Notes: generated by a model not told the origin, from the sequence alone. DNA of 64,000 nucleotides from an uncultured Pelagibacteraceae bacterium (GCA_902577075.1 CACGXV010000001.1:310001-374000); one strand, 5' to 3'. Positions 19,168 to 27,225 are shown, numbered from the stretch's first letter. Translations and numbers: made by a program.

Positions 19168-19874
19168 TGATTGAATTTATTTTAGCTTTTGGAGCTGGTT
19201 TGCTTAGCTTTTTATCTCCATGTGTTCTGCCTCTAATACCAGGATATATATCATATATATCAGGATCAACTCTTAATGAATTACTTGAAAAAAAAACTGT
19301 AAATATTTTTCCTATTATTTTATTTGCAGTCGGATTTTCTATTGTATTCATAAGTTTTGGAGCTACAGCTACATTTTTAGGCTCTTTAGTATTAGAAAAC
19401 TCTTATCAACTCAGAATTGGAGCTGGAATAATCATTATAATATTTTCTTTACAAATATTAGGGCTCATAAATCTTAAGTTTTTAAATTATGAGAAGAGAT
19501 TTCAGACAAATAACAATACTGGAATAATAAGTTCAATATTAATTGGTATGGCTTTTGGATTTGGCTGGACACCTTGTATTGGTCCAATTTTAGGATCAAT
19601 TCTCGCAATCGCTTCAACCGAAGATAGTATTAATAAAGGAATTGGTCTTTTATCATTTTATTCTCTTGGACTAGCAATTCCCTTTGTTCTATCAGGTTAC
19701 TTGATACAAAAATTTATGATTTTTTCTAAAAATCTAAAAGCGAAGATGAAGATGATAAATATGTTTGGTGGATCTCTACTGTTAATTACAGGAGTACTAA
19801 TGATTACCAATCAGTTGCAAGCTTTAGGTTATTATCTTCTTGAGTATATGCCTTTTTTACAAAGCATAGGTTAA
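19167..19874 (+). CDS. ccdA: Cytochrome c biogenesis protein CcdA-like thiol transporter
   Basis: Inner-membrane protein of 235 residues with six hydrophobic helices that passes electrons from cytoplasmic thioredoxin to periplasmic thiol proteins. The two redox cysteines are in FLSPCVLPLIPGY of helix 1 and FGWTPCIGPILG of helix 4. The start overlaps the ppc stop (TAATG). It probably serves cytochrome c maturation or periplasmic disulfide reduction; a thioredoxin-fold gene at the other end of the window is a possible partner only in general terms. Confidence 0.9.
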   Translation: MIEFILAFGAGLLSFLSPCVLPLIPGYISYISGSTLNELLEKKTVNIFPIILFAVGFSIVFISFGATATFLGSLVLENSYQLRIGAGIIIIIFSLQILGLINLKFLNYEKRFQTNNNTGIISSILIGMAFGFGWTPCIGPILGSILAIASTEDSINKGIGLLSFYSLGLAIPFVLSGYLIQKFMIFSKNLKAKMKMINMFGGSLLLITGVLMITNQLQALGYYLLEYMPFLQSIG

Positions 19875-19875
19875 A

Positions 19876-20994
19876 TTAATTTATATTAAACTTTCTTTGT
19901 AAATGTCTAAGCTTGCTATCAGTACTATCATATTCAATATAGCACCCTTGTAAAAATCTTTTACCCTCATTCGGATTAAATTCTGTTCTACCATGAAGCA
20001 ATCTATAATTATCCATCATAATTAAATCTCCGGACATTAATCTAAATTCTATTCTATAGAAATCAGAGTTATATAAATCAGATAATTTTTTTCTAGCCTT
20101 ATAATAAAGGTCTAGTTCCTCTTTTTTTAAAACCGGTACGTAATCAAGCCGAGGACTAAATCTAACCTGTTTAAAATTCTTGTTTTCATCGAGCTCTATT
20201 AATTCAGACCAGTCTTCTAAAATCACATCTTTATCAATAAATTTAAATTTTACTTTTACTTTAGTTAATATTTCATAATATTCAGGAAAGTCTTTTTTTA
20301 AATCTTCAGTAACAGTATAACCATCAACCAACGTAGATAAACCACCGGTTACTTCATTCTCAATACAATGCAATATCTGAATACAAGGGACTGGATTTCT
20401 ATATGGATTATCGGTATGAGGAGCCAAAGGCAAAGGTGTATATGCAAGATCATTAGGATTAGGTTTTGACGAAACATTAAAGTGTTCACCGAAATTAGTT
20501 CTTCTAACACTGCCCACAGAGTTGGCAAATTTGATTAAATAATTATTGTGAGTTGGAACATTCTTTAAAATTGCAAATCCATACTTGTAAAAAGAAGCAA
20601 GTAATTCATGCATTTCAACACTTTCATAAATATTCTCATGAAAATTAAATTTTTTTACATCATTAAGTGAAGAAGTCCATTTTACTTTTTCTTTAATTTT
20701 AATAATTGAGTTGGAATTTTTAAATTCTCGAATTATTTTATTAATATCAATTTTAGTTTCTATTCCATCTGAAAAGGTTATGTTTAAGAGGTCCTTTTCA
20801 ATTATTGCTGACTTTATAATGACGTCTGATTCCATGGTGCTTGGATCAAATAGTCTCTGCTGTGTTTTTTGATCTAATAATTCAACATTTTCTACTCTTT
20901 CTCTAAGCCAAAAAGGATGAATTTCTTCATTCAGATTTTCATCTCTAAAGAAAACCTTATTATTATCTAATTCAATTTTCATAAAATTGAGCAT
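19876..20994 (-). CDS. Gamma-butyrobetaine hydroxylase-like Fe(II)/2-oxoglutarate dioxygenase
   Basis: TauD/GBBH-type dioxygenase of 372 residues. Residues about 1-85 form the small beta-rich N-terminal domain of the gamma-butyrobetaine hydroxylase group (HPFWLRERV motif). The catalytic domain has the HxD pair in APHTDNPYRNP, the distal His in RLLHGRTEF, and the Arg that binds 2-oxoglutarate in GKRFLQGCY. Substrates in this group are trimethylated compounds such as gamma-butyrobetaine or trimethylaminoethylphosphonate. A second start four codons in (MKIE) is possible. Confidence 0.85.
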   Translation of the reverse strand: MLNFMKIELDNNKVFFRDENLNEEIHPFWLRERVENVELLDQKTQQRLFDPSTMESDVIIKSAIIEKDLLNITFSDGIETKIDINKIIREFKNSNSIIKIKEKVKWTSSLNDVKKFNFHENIYESVEMHELLASFYKYGFAILKNVPTHNNYLIKFANSVGSVRRTNFGEHFNVSSKPNPNDLAYTPLPLAPHTDNPYRNPVPCIQILHCIENEVTGGLSTLVDGYTVTEDLKKDFPEYYEILTKVKVKFKFIDKDVILEDWSELIELDENKNFKQVRFSPRLDYVPVLKKEELDLYYKARKKLSDLYNSDFYRIEFRLMSGDLIMMDNYRLLHGRTEFNPNEGKRFLQGCYIEYDSTDSKLRHLQRKFNIN

Positions 20995-21043
20995 TAATTA
21001 AAAAATATCTTTAATCAAGAGAAATTAAGTAGTATTTGGAATT

Positions 21044-21847
21044 ATGGATAGCAATATAATAATTAAAAATAATGAATTTCCAAAGTTTTTGAACCAACTA
21101 GCAATTGATTTAACAAATTTTTATTTTAAAAAACTTAATAAGCCTTTTAAAGTTAATAATAAATTACTTGGCAAAGGATATGACCCTGTTACTACATGCG
21201 ATAAAGCTTTTGAAAAATTCATTAGAGCAAAGATAGGCAAAAAATTTCCTGGTCATGAAATTATTGGAGAAGAATTTGGTTACAAAAAAACTAAAAGTGA
21301 TTTTAGTTGGGTAATTGATCCCATAGATGGAACCAGGTCATTTGTCATAGGAAGTCCTACTTGGAGTAACTTAATATCAGTAAATTACAAAAGCAATCCA
21401 ATATTTGGTTTGGCAAACTTCCCAATGTTAAACAAATATTATTATAATCAATCTTCAAAAATTGCATATGTTGTTGAAAATAAAAAAAGAAAACAAATAT
21501 CAGTCAACAAGAATGTTAAATTTAAAGATATCAAATTAACTGCTGGTTTTCATGGAGCTATTTCTTTATATAAACAAAAAAAAATTCCAAAACTTCTTAA
21601 ATTAATACAATTTCCTTGTTCAGATGCATTATCATATGCTCAGATATGTGAAGGTAGAATTGATGTTGTCATACAATGTAATAATAAAATTTGGGACATT
21701 CATCCACTAATACCAATTATTAATGCTGCTGGTGGTATTGTAACAACTTGGGACAATCAAAATGCAAAACAGGCAGGACATGTAGTGGTATCATCCAATA
21801 AAACAATTCATAAAAAAATATTAGGTTTGCTAAAACCCGTCGTTTAA
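21044..21847 (+). CDS. hisN: Inositol monophosphatase-family phosphatase, histidinol-phosphatase type
   Basis: Mg2+-dependent phosphatase of 267 residues. The metal site is complete: IIGEEFG, DPIDGTRSF, and WDIHPLIPI. The DPIDGTxxF plus WDIHP pattern fits the HisN branch, which removes phosphate from histidinol phosphate, rather than SuhB. It stands alone on this strand in front of a glutamine amidotransferase gene, with no other histidine genes apart from the HisD-family gene at 41770, which probably has another role. Function is therefore likely but not proven by context. Confidence 0.75.
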   Translation: MDSNIIIKNNEFPKFLNQLAIDLTNFYFKKLNKPFKVNNKLLGKGYDPVTTCDKAFEKFIRAKIGKKFPGHEIIGEEFGYKKTKSDFSWVIDPIDGTRSFVIGSPTWSNLISVNYKSNPIFGLANFPMLNKYYYNQSSKIAYVVENKKRKQISVNKNVKFKDIKLTAGFHGAISLYKQKKIPKLLKLIQFPCSDALSYAQICEGRIDVVIQCNNKIWDIHPLIPIINAAGGIVTTWDNQNAKQAGHVVVSSNKTIHKKILGLLKPVV

Positions 21848-21849
21848 TA

Positions 21850-22581
21850 ATGGAAATTCTTGTTCTTCAACACATTAAAATTGAAGATCCCGGTTATATA
21901 AAAGATTTAATGATCAAAGATGGAGTTAATATTAGAACAATTGAATTAGATGAAGGTGAAAAAATTCCAAATAATCTAAATTTTTTTGACGGAATGCTAT
22001 GTATGGGCGGACCTATGGATACATGGATGGAAAAGGATTATCCTTGGCTTATTGATGAAAAAAATAAAATTAAAGAGTTTGTTGTAGAATTAAATAAGCC
22101 ATACTTAGGTTTTTGTCTAGGATGTCAATTGCTAGGAGAAGTAATTGGAGGAAAAGTAGTTAAAACTAATAATCCAGAAATTGGAATGATGGATATAAAT
22201 TTTTTGGATGAAAAAAAGAAAGATATACTTTTTGCAGATTTTCCAGAAAAAATTACATCATTACAATGGCACTCTTATGAAGTTAAAGAATTAGAAAAAA
22301 ATAAAGATGTAACATTAATTGCTTCATCAAAAGAGACAAAATATCAGATATTTAGATATAAAAATAGTGCTTATGGTATCCAATTCCACATAGAGATTAA
22401 GGATACAACAGTAAATGATTGGGGGTGCGTACCTGAGTATAAAGCATCTTTAGAAAACCAATTAGGACAAGGTGCGCTAGAAAAATTTGATAAAGAAGCT
22501 AAAGAAAATATGCAAGATATGAATAATTATTCAAAAATTTTGTATACAAAATTTAAGAGTGATATCATAAACAAAAAATAG
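21850..22581 (+). CDS. Class I glutamine amidotransferase-like protein
   Basis: Stand-alone GATase1 domain of 243 residues. The nucleophile elbow is GFCLGCQLLGE and the catalytic His is in GIQFHIEI, with the following Glu in the same strand, so the triad appears intact. The C-terminal helical extension of about 60 residues is acidic and asparagine-rich. Relatives are annotated as GMP-synthase-like amidotransferases; some hydrolyse gamma-glutamyl compounds. Two bases follow the phosphatase gene. The acceptor substrate is not evident. Confidence 0.8.
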   Translation: MEILVLQHIKIEDPGYIKDLMIKDGVNIRTIELDEGEKIPNNLNFFDGMLCMGGPMDTWMEKDYPWLIDEKNKIKEFVVELNKPYLGFCLGCQLLGEVIGGKVVKTNNPEIGMMDINFLDEKKKDILFADFPEKITSLQWHSYEVKELEKNKDVTLIASSKETKYQIFRYKNSAYGIQFHIEIKDTTVNDWGCVPEYKASLENQLGQGALEKFDKEAKENMQDMNNYSKILYTKFKSDIINKK

Positions 22582-22592
22582 GAGGAAATAAG

Positions 22593-22979
22593 ATGTTCAA
22601 ACCAATTGAAGAAAAAGATGCAACTGGCAAAGTAAAAGAAATTTTTGATGAAATAAAAGAAGCTCGACAAATAACTGAAATTCCGAATTTTTGGAAAACT
22701 ATGGCTAATAGTCCAGAAACATTAGAAAGAACTTGGAGATCATTACAACAAGTAATGGGAAAAGGTGAATTAGATCCTGCTGTAAAGGAGCTTATTTATG
22801 TTGCAGTTTCAATTACTAACAATTGTGAATATTGTATTAAATCTCATTCCTTAGCAGCCAGAAAAAAAGGTGCAACAGATGGAATGATAAACGAAATGAT
22901 CGCAATAGTTGGAATGGCAAATGAAACAAATCGTTTAGTTGAAGGTTATCAAGTAGAGGTAGATAACTTTTTAAAATAA
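22593..22979 (+). CDS. Carboxymuconolactone decarboxylase / AhpD-family protein
   Basis: All-helical protein of 128 residues with the AhpD-type redox motif NCEYCIKSHSLAA (Cys-x2-Cys and His). Such proteins act as thiol-dependent peroxidases or reductants rather than true decarboxylases. A near-ideal ribosome binding site (AGGAGGAAATAAG) suggests strong expression. It sits beside the small-protein cluster transcribed from the other strand, and its probable stress role matches the peroxiredoxin and sulfur genes nearby. Confidence 0.85.
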   Translation: MFKPIEEKDATGKVKEIFDEIKEARQITEIPNFWKTMANSPETLERTWRSLQQVMGKGELDPAVKELIYVAVSITNNCEYCIKSHSLAARKKGATDGMINEMIAIVGMANETNRLVEGYQVEVDNFLK

Positions 22980-22980
22980 A

Positions 22981-23325
22981 ATGAATTTCGATTTTGTCTA
23001 CAAGATATGCACAAAATCAGAGTGGAGTAATGCAAAACAAAATAATATTTTTAAAGGCACTACATTAGATTTAAAAGATGGTTATATTCATTTTTCAGAC
23101 AAAGATCAGATCAAGCAAACACTAAATAAGTTTTATGTTAATCAAACTAATTTAATAATTCTTAAAGTGGATGCTCTAAAATTAAAAAATCTGGTTTGGG
23201 AGCAATCAACTGATGGCAACATGTTTCCACATTTATACTCAGATCTAAATTTAGATTTTGTAGTTAAAGAATATATGATCAATTTAAAAGATGACGGTAA
23301 GCATGATCTGCCAGATGAACTTTAA
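22981..23325 (+). CDS. DUF952-family protein
   Basis: Protein of 114 residues matching the DUF952 pattern: YKICTKSEW start, then GYIHFSDKDQI, a central hydrophobic strand, and a C-terminal FPHLYSDL motif. The fold is related to ADP-ribosyltransferase-like RES/DUF952 proteins but the function is unknown. One base separates it from the AhpD-like gene, so they are co-transcribed. It converges on the SMR-family gene, with three bases between stops. Confidence 0.8.
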   Translation: MNFDFVYKICTKSEWSNAKQNNIFKGTTLDLKDGYIHFSDKDQIKQTLNKFYVNQTNLIILKVDALKLKNLVWEQSTDGNMFPHLYSDLNLDFVVKEYMINLKDDGKHDLPDEL

Positions 23326-23328
23326 TAT

Positions 23329-23667
23329 TTAATTTGATTTTCCTACTAAATTAACAATTAAAACTCCAGATATAATTAGTATTAGACCTATAATTGTAAA
23401 AAAGTCAGGAATTTGATTAAATTTATAAATTCCCACAATAGAAGTAGCTATTATACATAAGCCTGCGAATGAAGCATATGTTACGCCAACAGGAATAGTT
23501 TTCATAACTAAGGATAGTGTATACATACATGCAACTATTGTTATTGCTGTAAAGACACTTGGTAAAAATATTGTAAAACCATTTGCAGCTTTGGCAAAAC
23601 CATTTGATGCTGTACCAAGAGCAACTGCAATAATTAAGATTATATAAGCTGTTATATTACTCATCAA
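23329..23667 (-). CDS. SMR-family membrane protein lacking the essential glutamate
   Basis: Four hydrophobic helices in 112 residues, aligning over its length with EmrE-type small multidrug resistance proteins (ANGFT after helix 1, IPVGVTYASFAG in helix 3, final GVLIVNLVG). The proton- and substrate-binding Glu14 of EmrE is replaced by a small residue (helix 1 reads ALGTASNGFAKA), and the Trp63 position is Phe. A classical drug/proton antiport mechanism is thus unlikely. It is the last gene of the minus-strand small-protein run and has a paralogue at 46290. No ribosome binding site is obvious. Confidence 0.8.
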   Translation of the reverse strand: MMSNITAYIILIIAVALGTASNGFAKAANGFTIFLPSVFTAITIVACMYTLSLVMKTIPVGVTYASFAGLCIIATSIVGIYKFNQIPDFFTIIGLILIISGVLIVNLVGKSN

Positions 23668-23709
23668 TTAAGAATAATATTATCTAAAATTAATATCTAT
23701 AAAATTATA

Positions 23710-24207
23710 TTATTCAATAATAATTGGCCCAACCATTCCAGTTTCATAATGACCCGGAATATTACACGCCATTTCTAAAGAAATATCTTTTGAAAACTTC
23801 CAAATAATTTCTCCTGTTTTATTTGGCTCTAGCATTACACTATTTGCGTGTTTATGGCCTAATGAGTGATCTTTTTTAGACATTTCTTTCATTTTTTTAT
23901 GATCAATACGGTCGCCTAAAAGAATATCGTGTTCAATTAATCTTGCCATTTCGGGTTGGTGATCAATATGCATCTTTTTAGTGCCAATATTATATTCATG
24001 TACCAGTTCACCTAAATTTTTAACAATTATTTTTACTGTTTCACCTTTTTTAACTTGAATTGAACTTGGCTCATAATAATTGTCATACATCTTTACTTCT
24101 ATTACTCTAGTAACATCATTTGGATTACCCTTAGATCCAATCATCTTCATTGAAGCTGCATTTGAATTAAAGGCGATAAAAATAAATAAAAGTATTAGTT
24201 TTTTCAT
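23710..24207 (-). CDS. Secreted cupredoxin with His/Met-rich insertion
   Basis: Periplasmic copper protein of 165 residues. Residues 1-17 are a signal peptide ending SNAA. Type-1 copper ligands are likely the His of LVHEYN and the Cys, His and Met of ACNIPGHYETGM. Between them lies an insertion of about 50 residues with seven further His and several Met, typical of copper-sequestering cupredoxins such as CopI-like proteins. The start overlaps the stop of the upstream NTF2-like gene by one base, placing it in the small-protein operon. Confidence 0.85.
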   Translation of the reverse strand: MKKLILLFIFIAFNSNAASMKMIGSKGNPNDVTRVIEVKMYDNYYEPSSIQVKKGETVKIIVKNLGELVHEYNIGTKKMHIDHQPEMARLIEHDILLGDRIDHKKMKEMSKKDHSLGHKHANSVMLEPNKTGEIIWKFSKDISLEMACNIPGHYETGMVGPIIIE

Positions 24208-24527
24208 TATTTAGGCATTGGTGTTGCGCCAGTCTCTAAACTAATGATTTTTCCATTATCATATTTGTAAACTGCCATTACTGCTTCAACATTACCATCG
24301 TCAAATGTTACAAAGGCATGATGTACTCCAACCTCATCATTTTCGTAAACAACTCTAGTGTCTCTCTGTTTAATATCTCCACTCATGGCCCATTTGATCA
24401 CATCAGATTTGCTTAAAGTATTACCTGATTTATGCATAGTAAATTTAAAATCATCATGCAAAAGCTCATTCATTGCTGTTTCATCTTTATCTTTTATAGC
24501 TGCGCTATATTTTTCTAATATTGACAT
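24207..24527 (-). CDS. NTF2-like (SnoaL-type) small protein, paralogue of 27252-27581
   Basis: Cytosolic protein of 106 residues with the NTF2-like pattern of N-terminal helices and a curved sheet. Start at 24527 is chosen because AAGGAG precedes it; an upstream in-frame ATG would overlap the previous gene. It shares MSILEK, KD, HDD, YENDE-G, H-VT, DGKII and the ending LETGAT-PK with the protein at 27252, so the two arose by duplication within this operon. Family folds bind small hydrophobic ligands or act as isomerases/cyclases; no catalytic set can be assigned. Confidence 0.8.
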   Translation of the reverse strand: MSILEKYSAAIKDKDETAMNELLHDDFKFTMHKSGNTLSKSDVIKWAMSGDIKQRDTRVVYENDEVGVHHAFVTFDDGNVEAVMAVYKYDNGKIISLETGATPMPK

Positions 24528-24537
24528 TTTATCTCCT

Positions 24538-24825
24538 TTATACTCCTTCAACTATTATTCCATTAGTATCTGCGTTATCTAATCGAATTTGTTTTATTGG
24601 TTTATATTCTTCAGAATTATACCATTCTTTCGCTTTCTCGTAACTTGGAAATTTTATCACAACTGTCCTTGGATGCTGCCATGACCCTTCAATAGTCTCG
24701 CTGCTACCACCTCTTACAAGATACTCCCCACCAAATTTTTCTGCAGTGGGTTTAACTTTGTCTATGTATTCCTTATAATTTTCAGGATTGTTAACATTAA
24801 GGTTAAAGATCGCATAACCACTCAT
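24538..24825 (-). CDS. DUF1330-family protein
   Basis: Ferredoxin-like alpha/beta protein of 95 residues with the DUF1330 pattern: GYAIFNLNVNNPENYKEY start, GGEYLVRGG, a PRTVVIKFPSYEKA strand-helix, and WYNSEEYKPI. Such proteins dimerise into barrels. A strong ribosome binding site (CAGGAGA) precedes the ATG. Ten bases separate it from the next gene of the small-protein run. Biochemical function of the family is unknown. Confidence 0.85.
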   Translation of the reverse strand: MSGYAIFNLNVNNPENYKEYIDKVKPTAEKFGGEYLVRGGSSETIEGSWQHPRTVVIKFPSYEKAKEWYNSEEYKPIKQIRLDNADTNGIIVEGV

Positions 24826-24827
24826 AA

Positions 24828-25151
24828 TTATTCTCCTGGTTTAATAACAGACTTTGTGGCATCTGCAGCATTTTGAAAAGCTTTATTGTAGTCAATAACT
24901 TCATGTACCATCAAATCATCCATTAGTCCTGAATTTTTAAAAGCAATCTTCAAGGCTAGTGCTTGTTCATAATCTCCTTCTACACATGAGATAACATCAA
25001 ATCTACCTCTTACCCATTCATAGCTGATCAATTTTAAACCAGCAGCCTCGGTAACTTTCTTAGTCGATGCATATCTATCCGCAGAAGGATCATTTTGCAT
25101 TCTTTTCATTAATTCTGCACTTATTTTGCCAATCAAATAAAATCTTGCCAT
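24828..25151 (-). CDS. GYD-domain-type small protein
   Basis: Protein of 107 residues starting MARFYLIGK, with a helix, a EWVRGRFDVISCVEGDY segment matching the G-x-YD signature region of GYD domains, and a C-terminal strand. The ATG at 25151 is used; a TTG four codons upstream lies inside the preceding gene. Its start is adjacent to that gene's stop, indicating translational coupling. The fold is ferredoxin-like, as in several neighbours; the role is unknown. Confidence 0.75.
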   Translation of the reverse strand: MARFYLIGKISAELMKRMQNDPSADRYASTKKVTEAAGLKLISYEWVRGRFDVISCVEGDYEQALALKIAFKNSGLMDDLMVHEVIDYNKAFQNAADATKSVIKPGE

Positions 25152-25152
25152 A

Positions 25153-25443
25153 TTACATTTCAACTTTCGTTAAATCCCAAGCAGTCATTTTGATAACACA
25201 TTCATCGTAAATTTCCTTTCCAACTGGATGTGTACCAGATATTAGTTCTTTCATTTTTTCCATATTATGAACAAATACCTTAAACATTACGCCACTTTTA
25301 TCTGGCTTTACTGCTCCTATAGTTTTTTCTGGATGAGCTGCTGATTTTCTTACACTCATACCCTCATCTGATTGCATCCATCCCATAAATTTTTCAAGTT
25401 TTCCTTCTTTCAAATCTACGATCACTAAAACTTCTTTTTCCAT
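25153..25443 (-). CDS. Small alpha/beta protein, probable dimeric barrel fold
   Basis: Unrecognised protein of 96 residues. The alternation of a first strand (EVLVIVDL), an amphipathic helix, a central FKVFVHN strand, a helix (EKMKELISG) and a final KMTAWDL strand suggests the ferredoxin-like dimeric alpha-beta barrel seen in its neighbours. An excellent ribosome binding site (AGGAGGAAAAA) precedes it. One Cys (YDECVIKM) lies near the end. No catalytic motif is recognisable. Confidence 0.7.
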   Translation of the reverse strand: MEKEVLVIVDLKEGKLEKFMGWMQSDEGMSVRKSAAHPEKTIGAVKPDKSGVMFKVFVHNMEKMKELISGTHPVGKEIYDECVIKMTAWDLTKVEM

Positions 25444-25452
25444 TTTTTCCTC

Positions 25453-25740
25453 CTATTTGTTAAAATCGAAAACTTCTTCTTTAACCTCAGTAAATTGGTG
25501 AGGTTCAAAAAAATCATTCATCTGAGTAAGCTGTTCATTAATAGCATCAGTACTTTCTGCCATCCAATGACAAAACATTGTCATAGTATCACCTGGAGTG
25601 TAATATGTCATTTGGCATTTAGCTTTATCGCTAGTGGAAGATTTAATCATATCTTCTCTGGACATGCCGCCTAAAACCTCGTTAAATTTGTCTTTCATTT
25701 CTTTAGATTTAAAAGTGTGAGTTACCATATAATATTTCAT
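25453..25740 (-). CDS. Small alpha/beta protein, probable dimeric barrel fold
   Basis: Unrecognised protein of 95 residues beginning MKYYMVTHTFKS, with helix 1 (KDKFNEVLGGM), a CQMTYYTPG strand, an MTMFCHWMAES strand and a helix ending NDFFEPH. This order matches DUF3303-like or antibiotic-biosynthesis-monooxygenase-like barrels. It is Met-rich. AAGGAGAAAAA precedes the ATG. A 53-base gap separates it from the secreted protein gene upstream, the widest gap inside the run. Confidence 0.7.
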   Translation of the reverse strand: MKYYMVTHTFKSKEMKDKFNEVLGGMSREDMIKSSTSDKAKCQMTYYTPGDTMTMFCHWMAESTDAINEQLTQMNDFFEPHQFTEVKEEVFDFNK

Positions 25741-25793
25741 TTTTTTCTCCTTTTTTTTATTTCGTATTTTAAATCAATCTTATGATTATTCAA

Positions 25794-26279
25794 TTATTTC
25801 ATTAAAGAATATCCACCTTTAAAATAAATTGATGAGGCAAATTTATTTTCTTGGGCTGAGTTAATTGGTGTGTACCCTGTTGAGCCACTACATTCTATTC
25901 CTTTATATTTTCCTGTTCCCCCTAAACATTTAAATGTACCATTCATTGATTCTCCAAGTGGAATTTCGTAGTATGTAAAAATAGTATCCCCATCCATTTG
26001 ATTTATTTTACAGTGTCCCATTTCAAATCCCTTTCCTGGGATTGTGCCTGCGCCAAGACAATATTGTGAAGCATTATCCATGAATGTTGTACCTTCGACT
26101 GCCATTAATCCTCCAACTCCATCGTAAGTAAAAGTTAAAAAGTTACCCTCGTTATCAGTAAGAAATTTGTTATCTCCAACAATAAAACCTTTAAGATCAA
26201 TTTTTCCTTTATGACCGTCTGCAAAACTTGATGTTGTAAATATTAAAAACAACATAATTACATATATTTTTTTCATCAT
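25794..26279 (-). CDS. Secreted beta-barrel-like protein of unknown function
   Basis: Protein of 161 residues with a signal peptide (residues 1-20, ending SSFADG). The mature part is strand- and glycine-rich with four cysteines (SQYCLGAGT, MGHCKIN, TFKCLGG, IECSGS) that could form two periplasmic disulfides. The TGKYKGIECSG segment resembles the GTGxYxGxxG pattern of allene-oxide-cyclase-barrel-like and lipocalin-like secreted proteins. It is one of two exported proteins in the small-protein run, so the system probably acts partly in the periplasm. Confidence 0.75.
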   Translation of the reverse strand: MMKKIYVIMLFLIFTTSSFADGHKGKIDLKGFIVGDNKFLTDNEGNFLTFTYDGVGGLMAVEGTTFMDNASQYCLGAGTIPGKGFEMGHCKINQMDGDTIFTYYEIPLGESMNGTFKCLGGTGKYKGIECSGSTGYTPINSAQENKFASSIYFKGGYSLMK

Positions 26280-26284
26280 TAGAA

Positions 26285-26578
26285 TTATCCTTTGTGGTTC
26301 ATCACAGATTCATCAGTCATCATGGTCATTTTAGATTGGTCCATTATTACTCCAGAATCTATTCTTGCTTGAGTTAGTTCTGCATCTCCACCAAAACCTT
26401 TTAAGCCCTCAGGTGATTCAAAATGAATAACTACAGTCATAGCATTATCATCTTCTTTATCTGCACCTGCAAAAGCTATAGTCATTCCATACTTTTTAAG
26501 TTTCTCACTATTTGCAAGCATCATTTCCTTCCAAGAATTAAAACCTTTTGAGAGTTTTTGTTCTATTTTTACAAACAT
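26285..26578 (-). CDS. Small alpha/beta-barrel protein (DUF3764-like)
   Basis: Protein of 97 residues: MFVKIEQKL strand, a helix with FNSWKEMML, MTIAFAGADK, MTVVIHFES strand, then a helix and a Met-rich C-terminus. The layout is like DUF3764 and related dimeric ferredoxin-like proteins and resembles the next gene (26604-26873), from which it may have been duplicated. A strong AAAGGAGA site precedes the ATG. Function is unknown. Confidence 0.7.
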   Translation of the reverse strand: MFVKIEQKLSKGFNSWKEMMLANSEKLKKYGMTIAFAGADKEDDNAMTVVIHFESPEGLKGFGGDAELTQARIDSGVIMDQSKMTMMTDESVMNHKG

Positions 26579-26603
26579 AATATATCTCCTTTTTTTTGCT
26601 AAT

Positions 26604-26873
26604 TTAATCTGAGCAAACGCTCATTACTGTTGTCTCTTGTTTATGACCAGATTCCGCAATTACTTTAGCATTCTCTGGATTCTGCATAAATTTTTGCATA
26701 GTGTCTGCTGCTGGTGTTTCCATCACAATATGTACTTTATTTGGATTTTCTATTTCATTACCTACGTAAATAGTTTTAATACCTGCTGCTTCCCTAGGAC
26801 CAGAGTGCTCATCAAACATTTTTTTCCAGTGAGCCCAGTCTTTTACTTCAAAGTTACCAACCATTTTTACCAT
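26604..26873 (-). CDS. Small alpha/beta-barrel protein
   Basis: Protein of 89 residues, start at 26873 chosen for its GGGGAG site; a longer in-frame start would run far into the cupin gene. It has a first strand (MVKMVGNFEV), a helix with WAHWKKMFDEHSG, GIKTIYVGNE, a KVHIVMETP strand and a helix before TTVMSVCSD. The HIVMET-P and helix pattern parallels the IHFESPE of the neighbouring protein. One Cys is near the C-terminus. Function is unknown. Confidence 0.72.
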   Translation of the reverse strand: MVKMVGNFEVKDWAHWKKMFDEHSGPREAAGIKTIYVGNEIENPNKVHIVMETPAADTMQKFMQNPENAKVIAESGHKQETTVMSVCSD

Positions 26874-26874
26874 T

Positions 26875-27225
26875 TTATTCTCCCCAAACCCCGGCAAACT
26901 CATATGCTTCAACAGGTTCATTGCCAACTACCCAAGCGTCATGACCTGGTGTTACGGAGTAAGAATCTCCTGCTTTATATGTAACCTCTGTTCCATCATC
27001 GTGTTTTGCACAAACAGATCCCTTTGTGATAATTCCAATATGGTTTGCCTGACAACTGTCAGTTCCAATATGTGGCTTAACATCTGTAGACCATTTCCAT
27101 CCTGGTTTTAAATGTAATCTAACTACTCTTTGACCGCCTACTTTAACTGCTTCTATTTTAGCATTATTAAACTTATCAACTACCTCATCTGCTTTATCAA
27201 AGGTTTTAACTTCAATACTACTCAT
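26875..27225 (-). CDS. Small single-domain cupin
   Basis: Cupin of 116 residues. The first motif is seen around HIGTDSCQANHIGIITKGSV and the second in PGHDAWVVGNEP, which keeps a His, so a metal site is possible but reduced. The segment LKPGWKWSTDVKPHIGT is typical of small stand-alone cupins of unknown role. AAGGAG precedes the start. The stop is one base before the start of the next small protein. It may bind the same small ligand as the barrel and NTF2-like proteins. Confidence 0.82.
   Translation of the reverse strand: MSSIEVKTFDKADEVVDKFNNAKIEAVKVGGQRVVRLHLKPGWKWSTDVKPHIGTDSCQANHIGIITKGSVCAKHDDGTEVTYKAGDSYSVTPGHDAWVVGNEPVEAYEFAGVWGE

Noticed and set aside
24207..24551. Longer start of the NTF2-like gene at 24551
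   Set aside because: It would overlap the DUF1330 gene and lacks a ribosome binding site; the start at 24527 has AAGGAG and matches the paralogue's MSILEK.
26637..26984. Open frame of 115 codons on the plus strand inside the cupin/barrel genes
   Set aside because: Composition is Phe/His/Cys-rich and implausible, and it is the complement of two well-supported genes with ribosome binding sites.
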